DNA of 6,352 nt from Candidatus Aminicenantota bacterium. GTDB lineage: Bacteria > Acidobacteriota > Aminicenantia > Aminicenantales > UBA8522. A model generated the notes under the pieces. The model was not told the DNA's origin. It was given only the letters and a program-made list of their open reading frames with translations, and searched no databases. Positions 1 to 4,730 of the stretch are shown piece by piece (the first letter of the stretch is position 1; every line of letters starts with the position of its first letter). Made by a program: the position numbers and the translations under genes. The stretch covers positions 1-6,352 of the forward strand of contig DQHV01000168.1 of assembly GCA_003524335.1 (NCBI GenBank), in the 5' to 3' direction.

Positions 1-1563
1 ATCATATGGCTTGAGAAGAACCTCAAGAATCCCGACGTTCTGATACTCGACGGGTCACCCGCTCAGATCTACACGGCCAAGCACATTCCCGGCGCCGTAA
101 GCGTCGACCTCCTCTCCTGGTATGGTCTTCGGGAAATGCCGACCGCTGAAATGGAAAACCTCTTCCGGTCCTGGGGGATCAGTTCGGGGAAAAAGATCAT
201 CATGGTCGATCAGGGGGGCACCTTCCTGGCCACCCGGCTCTTTTATTCCCTCGCTTATTACGGCTTCCCCACAAAGGACCTTTTCATCTTGGACGGCGGT
301 CTCTTCAAGTGGCAGGAGGCGGGATTGCCGGTCACGACGGATGTCCCCCCTGTCCCGAAGAGGGGCTCTTTCACGATCAAGAAGGTCAACGAAGACGTGA
401 GGGTCCACCTCCCGGAATTCCTTACCGCGTCCGGGGACCCGGTCAACAACGTCCTGCTGGAAGCGCTCGGGGCCGACTGGCATTTTGGACAGGTCGCTCC
501 CTTTAACAGGGCCGGCCATATCCCCCATGGCGTCCTGCTGCCGAGCGCCGACTTCTTCAATCCCGATAAGACGTTCAAATCTCCAGACGAGATCGGGAGC
601 ATGCTGGCCTATTTTGGCATCCGGTCTGAACAGCGGATCTACTCCTATTGCGGAGGCGGAATGGCCGCCAGTGTGCCGTTCTTCGCCCTGAAGTACGTCG
701 TGAATTACCCCCAGGTCAAGCTCTACCAGGAATCCGAGTTGGGCTGGCTGGCCGATGAACGAGAGCTCCCTTACTGGACATATGATGCCCCGTTCCTGAT
801 GAGGGAAGCGAAGTGGCTGCAGTTCTGGGGCGGCCAGATAATAAGGATGTACGGAGGCGCGCGCGTCAGCATCGTGGATGTGCGGCCCGCGGACGCATAC
901 GTTCAGGGGCACGTGCCTTTTTCGCTCAACGTCCCTGCGGATGTGTTCAGGAGCCATATCGACGATCCGGACAAGCTCGCTGATATTCTGGGCCCGGCCG
1001 GCATCAACGCGTCTGACGAAGCGGTTGTCATTTCAGGCGCGGGGTTGACCAAGGAGGCGGCCCTGGCATTCGTCATGCTGGAGAAGCTGGGACAGCAAAG
1101 AGCATCTGTCTTCATGGACTCCATGGATGACTGTGTAAAGCTCGGCTTCGCCTTGAAAAAGGACGCCACCATCGTGGGCCCCAAGAAGACGCCCCAAGAT
1201 CTATCCATACCTCCCGCGACCTATCCCGGGAACTTCCGCAGGGACGTGATCATTGCGGACCCGAAGAGCACCCGGGGAGTGTATCCCAAGGTCTTTATTG
1301 CCTCTGGCAAGGATGTGCCCGCTCAAGCTCAGGACGGCAAGGTCGTTCATGTCCCGTATACTGATCTCCTGAACGCCGACGGCAGGCCCAAAGCCGCGAA
1401 AGATATCTGGAACATCCTGGCCAAGGCCGGAGTCCCGAGATATGCGGAACTTGTTTGCGTCTCCGACGATCCGGGCGAAGCGGCGGTCAACTACTTCATT
1501 CTCAAGCTGATGGGCTACCCCGATATCAAAGTGTTGGTGATATTATCCAAACTCGCGCCTTGA
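1..1563 (+). CDS. Four-domain rhodanese-like sulfurtransferase, 5' partial
   Basis: The reading frame is open from the first base and ends with TGA at 1561-1563, giving 520 visible residues; the start codon and any signal peptide lie upstream. The internal ATG at 136 sits inside domain 1 and is not the start. Four rhodanese folds can be read. Domain 1 (about 1-115) has ILDGSPAQIY, a GHIPGA-like AKHIPGA, and VDQGG where the active cysteine loop should be. Domain 2 (about 122-264) has RAGHIPHG and the loop YCGGGMAAS with the catalytic cysteine at residue 217 (codon 649-651). Domain 3 (about 284-390) has VDVRPADAY and GHVPFSLN but SGAG in the loop. Domain 4 (about 412-520) has DDPG in the loop, so Asp replaces Cys. 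Domains 1+2 match the inactive-active tandem of thiosulfate/3-mercaptopyruvate sulfurtransferases (known family pattern). The protein stops just after DIKVL, where rhodaneses normally continue with a DGG-x-x-x-W segment, so the C-terminus is short. The exact sulfur donor and acceptor cannot be told. Confidence 0.9.
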   Translation: MIWLEKNLKNPDVLILDGSPAQIYTAKHIPGAVSVDLLSWYGLREMPTAEMENLFRSWGISSGKKIIMVDQGGTFLATRLFYSLAYYGFPTKDLFILDGGLFKWQEAGLPVTTDVPPVPKRGSFTIKKVNEDVRVHLPEFLTASGDPVNNVLLEALGADWHFGQVAPFNRAGHIPHGVLLPSADFFNPDKTFKSPDEIGSMLAYFGIRSEQRIYSYCGGGMAASVPFFALKYVVNYPQVKLYQESELGWLADERELPYWTYDAPFLMREAKWLQFWGGQIIRMYGGARVSIVDVRPADAYVQGHVPFSLNVPADVFRSHIDDPDKLADILGPAGINASDEAVVISGAGLTKEAALAFVMLEKLGQQRASVFMDSMDDCVKLGFALKKDATIVGPKKTPQDLSIPPATYPGNFRRDVIIADPKSTRGVYPKVFIASGKDVPAQAQDGKVVHVPYTDLLNADGRPKAAKDIWNILAKAGVPRYAELVCVSDDPGEAAVNYFILKLMGYPDIKVLVILSKLAP

Positions 1564-1584
1564 ATCTCAGGAATTCCAAAGGAT

Positions 1585-3045
1585 TCACTTGATATACCTC
1601 TTTTTGAACTCCTCCTGCTCGCGCTTGCGCCGTGCATTCTCCTCGGCAGGCAGGTTGCCTGTGTACCAGGAATGTTCCGGCTTGGCCAGGAGCGCCCTCA
1701 ACGCTGCGTCCAAAACCTTTGCGCCGGCGATCTTGGCTTTGTCCTTGACGCGGAGATTCTCCTTCACGATCGCCCGCAATTCCGGGATGAACTTGGTATA
1801 GAAATGCTTGCCGACTTCGTAGAGTCCATGCCAATGCGTGTAATCCGGGGCGAACATCGAAACTCCGTGACGGGCGCGCCGCCCCTCGTGATGCCAAATT
1901 TCCCACCAGGTCCATTCCACGGTTTCGTCAAACGGCATGTCCGTGATCAGCTTATGCTTGCGCAGCACGGTCATGAAATTGACGCCCGGCTCGGCGAATT
2001 TGCGGTTGTAGAGATTGACGACGCCGTCGTACTGTTCATAGAAGTTGCCCACGTAGCCAGGGGTATGGCACACGGTGCAGACCTTCTGCATTTCAGCCCG
2101 GCGCTTATCCCAGGTGACTGAAGCCATTTTGGTCAGACCCAGCTTCTGGTCAGAAACTTCGGGACGGATCGAGAGCTCAGGGCGGTTGTTCAAACTGATC
2201 CTCGTGCCCACGTCGTGGGTGATCGGCAAGAAGCTCCCGTCGCTCGTGCGGACCGCCGACATGTGGCAAGTGGCGCAGGTGGGCGCGGCCGTGTAATCCT
2301 CGCCCAGCACCCACTTGGCGTCGTCCATGTTCAGATCGTCCCTATGCGCCTCGTAGGCGATGCCGTGCTTGGATTCCTCGTAGATCTCCTTTTGCGGGTG
2401 ATCGGGTCCCAAATGGCACTTGCCGCAGGCCTCCGGGCGGCGGGCCTGCTCCGCCGAAAAAGCATGGCGCTGATGACAAGCCGTGCAGGCCCCGATGCTC
2501 CCGTCGGGATTCAAGCGCCCCATGCCCGTATTCGGCCAACCGGTGGGGCTGAGAGATCCGTCCGGGTTGATCTTGACTTCCCCGCCATGGCACTGCTTGC
2601 AGCCGCTGACGGTCAGCGCGGATTCGCCGTAAAAGGCCCGATCCCCCTCCACGATGTCGGCCAGGAAGTTGTCCAGGGAGCCCAAGATCAGCCCCGCTTT
2701 GGCATGGTGGCTTTCTTCGAATTGCGCCACTTCCCGCGCGTGGCAGCGGGCGCAGTCTTTGGGCGACACGATGATGCTGATCAGATAATCGTCATGCTTG
2801 AAAGCGTCCTTGTCGCCCGTCTGCGCTTGGTGGCATTCATAGCAGCCGACATTGGCGCGGTAGTGCTTCGAAGTGCCCCATTCCTGATATATCCCGTGGC
2901 TGCTGGCCGCATGGCATTCGAGGCAGGCTTTGGTGGCCTGGGATAGCTCGTTAGGGATGGTGGTCTGGGCGGAAGCTGGGTCATGCGTCCAGATAAGCAG
3001 CCCGAAGGCGATCAGGGCAAGTTGGACAATGCGAATCTTGCGCAT
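1585..3045 (-). CDS. hao: HAO-family octaheme c-type cytochrome (hydroxylamine oxidoreductase-like)
   Basis: This complete 486-residue gene has a signal peptide (basic MRKIR, a hydrophobic stretch to about residue 19, likely cleavage after ASA at 26), so it acts outside the inner membrane. Eight CxxCH heme c motifs start at Cys 41, 68, 98, 149, 187, 207, 257 and 323. The stretch between hemes 4 and 7 (NPDGS repeats, WPNTGMGRLNP, ACHQRHAFS, CGKCHLGPDHPQ, EESKHGIAYEAH) and the later THDVG-x-R (276-282) and DYTHWHG (401-407) are typical of the HAO family. Members either oxidise hydroxylamine (ammonia oxidisers, anammox) or, in the reductive type, reduce nitrite or hydroxylamine to ammonium. The direction depends largely on a heme-crosslinking tyrosine that I cannot align here. 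The length is nearer the shorter reductive types than the Nitrosomonas enzyme (inference). The C-terminus is a charged helix. No partner cytochrome or quinol dehydrogenase gene is adjacent, and the gene appears monocistronic. The start at 3045 is fixed by the perfect SD and the signal peptide. Confidence 0.92.
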   Translation of the reverse strand: MRKIRIVQLALIAFGLLIWTHDPASAQTTIPNELSQATKACLECHAASSHGIYQEWGTSKHYRANVGCYECHQAQTGDKDAFKHDDYLISIIVSPKDCARCHAREVAQFEESHHAKAGLILGSLDNFLADIVEGDRAFYGESALTVSGCKQCHGGEVKINPDGSLSPTGWPNTGMGRLNPDGSIGACTACHQRHAFSAEQARRPEACGKCHLGPDHPQKEIYEESKHGIAYEAHRDDLNMDDAKWVLGEDYTAAPTCATCHMSAVRTSDGSFLPITHDVGTRISLNNRPELSIRPEVSDQKLGLTKMASVTWDKRRAEMQKVCTVCHTPGYVGNFYEQYDGVVNLYNRKFAEPGVNFMTVLRKHKLITDMPFDETVEWTWWEIWHHEGRRARHGVSMFAPDYTHWHGLYEVGKHFYTKFIPELRAIVKENLRVKDKAKIAGAKVLDAALRALLAKPEHSWYTGNLPAEENARRKREQEEFKKRYIK

Positions 3046-3048
3046 AGA

Positions 3049-3056
3049 ACCTCCTT
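3049..3056 (-). promoter_or_regulatory. Ribosome binding site of the octaheme cytochrome gene
   Basis: On the minus strand this reads AAGGAGGT, a full anti-16S match, three bases before the ATG at 3045 counting from the last T. It decides the start codon and suggests efficient translation. Confidence 0.8.
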
Positions 3057-3107
3057 AAGCTCAGGCGCCTGTCAATGGCTTGTGAAAATTATCTGTTTGT
3101 TTTAGCC

Positions 3108-3137
3108 ATTATACTAGAGTGTTAGCTCTTGCGTTAG
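3108..3137 (-). promoter_or_regulatory. Putative sigma-70-type promoter for the octaheme cytochrome gene
   Basis: The minus strand carries a perfect TATAAT at 3113-3108, in an AT-rich pocket about 60 bases upstream of the start codon. The best -35 at 18-base spacing is CTAACG (3137-3132), only 3 of 6 matches to TTGACA, so the promoter is either -10 driven or helped by an activator. Transcription would start near 3101 and give a leader of about 55 bases. This is seen in sequence only; function is inferred. Confidence 0.45.
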
Positions 3138-3175
3138 GGCGGATCTGACCAGGGTAGGCATTTTGGATGGATGCG

Positions 3176-3248
3176 TAGTGGGCGATAGAGGACTTGAACG
3201 TCTGACTTCACGCGTGTGAAGGAAGCCGCGGAAAGAGCTAAGGTGCAG
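3176..3248 (-). pseudogene. Decayed tRNA, tRNA-Val(CAC)-like
   Basis: Read on the minus strand, this has a tRNA-like order: TTAGCTC (3241-3235; positions 7-13 of a tRNA), a shortened D region, GCTTCC, then the seven-base loop TTCACAC, which fits an anticodon loop with U33, anticodon CAC and A37. A T-arm AGACG-TTCAAGT-CCTCT follows (3203-3187), then acceptor strand ATCGCCC (3186-3180), discriminator A and CTA instead of CCA. It is not functional as seen. The T stem has a C-C mismatch. The anticodon stem 3' side reads GCGTG, which does not pair with CTTCC. The D arm is too short. The 5' acceptor position reads CTGCACC, which cannot pair with ATCGCCC. The T-arm and acceptor end are the part shared with the fragment at 4416-4449. 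The Val assignment rests on the anticodon loop only. Confidence 0.5.
3178..3209. repeat. Left copy of tRNA 3'-end direct repeat (att-like)
   Basis: These 32 bases match 4418-4449 in the same orientation at 30 positions; the differences are T/G at the ninth base and G/C at the twenty-third. Each copy covers discriminator, acceptor 3' strand, T-arm and start of the variable loop of a tRNA read on the minus strand. Same-orientation tRNA 3'-end duplications are what tyrosine integrases leave at the two ends of an inserted element (established knowledge). That this pair is such a scar is inferred. Confidence 0.6.
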
Positions 3249-3338
3249 AAAATATGGGCACAGATTGAGACGGTTTGGCTGGATTGCCTTCTCGCCGAGG
3301 ACTGCGCTGACCGCCGCTCGCTTCTTAGGCCGTCTCCG

Positions 3339-4262
3339 CTATTTCTTCAGAGGAACGCGGTCTCCCTTGGACGAGTCGGGCGGGAAGACGTCCTGGACCG
3401 AGAAGTCTACCCAGATCAACGTCTCGGTGTTCGGAGTCGCGGCCAGGATGCGATCGCCGATCTCCTTGACGGGGTCCTTCATCTTGCTCCACCACGGCTT
3501 GTCGGACTGGTAACCGTACTGAAATCCGACTGAGGCCGGGGCGAAGGTCTTGCCCCACTTGGCGAACTCGTCGATCATCTCGTCCGCCGACTTGAAGATC
3601 TGGCTGTCGTCGACGAACATGATGCCGTCGTGGACGGTCGGGGGCATGACGTCCTCGCGGAAGTGCTTCAGGAACATGCGGTAGGAGGAGTTATGAGACC
3701 GGGCCGCCGCCAGCCACATCCTGGCCATCTCGTCGGTCACCGGGTCGCCGAGGTCGGGATTATTGGAGCGGTGCCATTCGATGTCGACGCCGACCCCGAT
3801 GACGCACTTGTGGCGGCCGTAGCGGTCGAGCATCACGTGGAAGGCCTTGTCGACGGGCGCCCATCCCGGCTCGGTCTGGAGCCAGACGCGGTAGCCGAGC
3901 TGGTCAAAGAGTTGGAGAACGGGCTCGCTGATATCTTCGGACATCCCTGTGATGAGAGGGTCGCCGCCGGGAGGGACCGGGAACGACATCTCGGTGCCGC
4001 GGCCCTTTAGCCGGCTCACGATCCAGATAGCTTCCGGTTTTGCGCCGGGGAACTTGGCCGCGATCTCGGTTCCGGTGCGCGCCCAATACCCCGGGCCGGG
4101 GTCGTTCGGGCGGCCATAGGTCGAGCTGCGGATGCCCGCGCCCTGAAGCTTGTCCGTCCGCGCAACCAGCGCGGACACGCAGATCGCCGCGGCCAGGAGG
4201 ACTATCAGCCTCGCCGCCGCCGTCGGCGACGCCCCGTGTCCGTTCGTCCGCATCATGGTCAT
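3339..4262 (-). CDS. Exported or membrane-anchored TIM-barrel-like protein, unrecognised family
   Basis: The product is 307 residues from the ATG at 4262, ending TAG at 3341-3339. This start is chosen because GGAGGG lies 8 bases upstream and it places the hydrophobic segment near the N-terminus; an in-frame ATG at 4337 would add 25 residues but has no such support. Residues about 15-34 are an Ala/Leu/Val-rich segment after an Arg, a signal peptide or anchor; there is no lipobox (Ile precedes the Cys). The rest alternates strands and helices like a TIM barrel. Strand-like segments are AIWIV (78-82), YRVWLQTEPGW (124-134), CVIGVGVDIEWH (153-164), YRMFLKHF (194-201), GIMFVDDSQIF (213-223), VGFQYGYQSDKPWW (245-258) and TLIWVDFSV (281-289). 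Acidic residues D160 and E162 at a strand end, D217 and D218, and several Trp residues would suit a carbohydrate-active hydrolase. That is inference from fold pattern; I do not recognise the family. It is the only gene between the tRNA-end repeats. Confidence 0.75.
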   Translation of the reverse strand: MTMMRTNGHGASPTAAARLIVLLAAAICVSALVARTDKLQGAGIRSSTYGRPNDPGPGYWARTGTEIAAKFPGAKPEAIWIVSRLKGRGTEMSFPVPPGGDPLITGMSEDISEPVLQLFDQLGYRVWLQTEPGWAPVDKAFHVMLDRYGRHKCVIGVGVDIEWHRSNNPDLGDPVTDEMARMWLAAARSHNSSYRMFLKHFREDVMPPTVHDGIMFVDDSQIFKSADEMIDEFAKWGKTFAPASVGFQYGYQSDKPWWSKMKDPVKEIGDRILAATPNTETLIWVDFSVQDVFPPDSSKGDRVPLKK

Positions 4263-4270
4263 GTCATTTT

Positions 4271-4276
4271 CCCTCC
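4271..4276 (-). promoter_or_regulatory. Ribosome binding site deciding the start at 4262
   Basis: On the minus strand this reads GGAGGG with 8 bases to the ATG at 4262. An out-of-frame ATG lies between them (4268-4266), but it meets TGA after two codons and is not a useful start. Confidence 0.6.
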
Positions 4277-4324
4277 GGAATTCGATTCGATGACGTCCGG
4301 CCGTCGCGACAATAGCATAGGAAA

Positions 4325-4348
4325 GGGGCGGCTTCAAGATTCCGCCCC
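4325..4348 (-). terminator. GC-rich hairpin, possible terminator
   Basis: A perfect 7-base stem (GGGGCGG / CCGCCCC) encloses a 10-base loop. On the minus strand it is followed by TTTC, a short T run. It lies downstream of the tRNA 3' end at 4416 and upstream of the minus-strand gene starting at 4262, which suits a terminator for the former tRNA transcript. The T run is short, so termination is uncertain. Confidence 0.4.
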
Positions 4349-4415
4349 GTGCTCGCTTACCTGGGCGCCCCGGGCCAAGGCTGAGCGATAATGATGCAGG
4401 ATATTGAAAGTAATC

Positions 4416-4449
4416 TGGTGGGCGAGAGAGGACTTGAACCTCTGACTTC
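4416..4449 (-). pseudogene. Isolated tRNA 3' end with CCA (right att-like repeat copy)
   Basis: On the minus strand the order is variable-loop bases, a perfect T-arm AGAGG-TTCAAGT-CCTCT (4443-4427), acceptor 3' strand CTCGCCC (4426-4420), discriminator A and an encoded CCA (4418-4416). Upstream on that strand (4450-4500) there is no matching anticodon arm, D arm or GGGCGAG acceptor strand, so this is only the 3' part of a tRNA. Of its bases, 4418-4449 are the direct-repeat partner of 3178-3209. The parent tRNA identity cannot be read because the anticodon is absent. Confidence 0.7.
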
Positions 4450-4487
4450 CAGGAATTCGACGGATTTCGATCCTCCTGACATATTTT

Positions 4488-4520
4488 GGGTACAACTTGG
4501 ATACAACCTGTTTCAAGTTG
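4488..4520. repeat. Tandem and inverted repeats beside the tRNA end
   Basis: Two adjacent 11-base units, GGGTACAACTT (4488-4498) and GGATACAACCT (4499-4509), match at 9 positions. CAACTTG (4493-4499) is also inverted as CAAGTTG (4514-4520) across 14 bases. Short repeats a few dozen bases from a tRNA-end crossover site resemble integrase arm-type binding sites. That role is inferred from position only. Confidence 0.4.
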
Positions 4521-4552
4521 ACTCGCCGGGCGTCGAGAGGCTAATTAGAGGC

Positions 4553-4600
4553 TTGACTTTTTCGATTTACTAGCATGAATATAGTATCAATAGGTATTAT
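4553..4600 (+). promoter_or_regulatory. Possible promoter region of the kinase gene
   Basis: TTGACT (4553-4558) is 5 of 6 to the -35 consensus, but at 17-base spacing the -10 would be the poor TGAATA (4576-4581). TATAGT (4580-4585) and TATTAT (4595-4600) are better -10 words at the wrong distance. The stretch is clearly AT-rich relative to its surroundings. Apart from this, the tRNA fragment and the repeats, I see nothing in the 4263-4730 gene-free interval. Confidence 0.25.
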
Positions 4601-4730
4601 AGGAAATACGGACTGGACCAACTATCCCGGAGATTCCATCGCTTCGAGAAGCAGGTTTTATGATCGATATAATCTTTCAGGGTTGTTCATCTTCAAAAAA
4701 AGTCAGAGGAATTCCCCGAGACGCAAGAGA

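Larger units (their letters stand above)
3210..4417. mobile_element. Putative one-gene islet between tRNA 3'-end repeats
   Basis: The 1.2 kb between the two repeat copies contains a single minus-strand gene (3339-4262) and no integrase, excisionase or transposase. By eye the gene's third codon positions are more strongly G/C than those of the flanking rhodanese and kinase genes, as expected for acquired DNA. The remaining 129 bases on the left side (3210-3338) hold only the pseudo-tRNA remnant and nothing else I can recognise. The segment could be the stub of a larger integrative element after internal deletion. It could also be two independent integration scars at different tRNA fragments. 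Confidence 0.4.

Noticed and set aside
55..957. 300-residue minus-strand reading frame opposite the rhodanese gene
   Set aside because: It is a GC-rich antisense shadow. The plus-strand frame carries clear rhodanese motifs, while this one shows no domain.
1564..1584. Possible terminator between the convergent genes
   Set aside because: Only weak pairing (GAATC/GATTC around GGAATTCC) and no T run on either strand.
2215..2946. 243-residue plus-strand reading frame opposite the cytochrome gene
   Set aside because: It lies wholly antisense to a gene with eight heme motifs, with no recognisable domain or convincing ribosome binding site.
3062..3071. Perfect palindrome CAGGCGCCTG in the cytochrome gene leader
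   Set aside because: A ten-base palindrome is expected several times by chance in a window this size and it does not extend further, so no operator is claimed.
3216..3533. Plus-strand reading frames between the pseudo-tRNA and the islet gene
   Set aside because: They overlap the 3' end of the islet gene in antisense and have no domain or ribosome binding site.
4263..4337. In-frame 25-residue upstream extension of the TIM-barrel-like protein
   Set aside because: It would put charged residues ahead of the hydrophobic segment and ignores the well-spaced GGAGGG before the ATG at 4262.
4391..4573. Plus-strand reading frame encoding a peptide with GERGLEPLTS
   Set aside because: It is read antisense through the tRNA T-arm and acceptor end. 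This peptide pattern is a well-known artefact of tRNA 3' ends and not a protein.
4575..4730. In-frame upstream extension of the kinase from ATG 4575
   Set aside because: The extra 52 residues match no domain, the region looks like promoter DNA, and a start at 4731 places the zinc ribbon at the N-terminus as is usual for this type.
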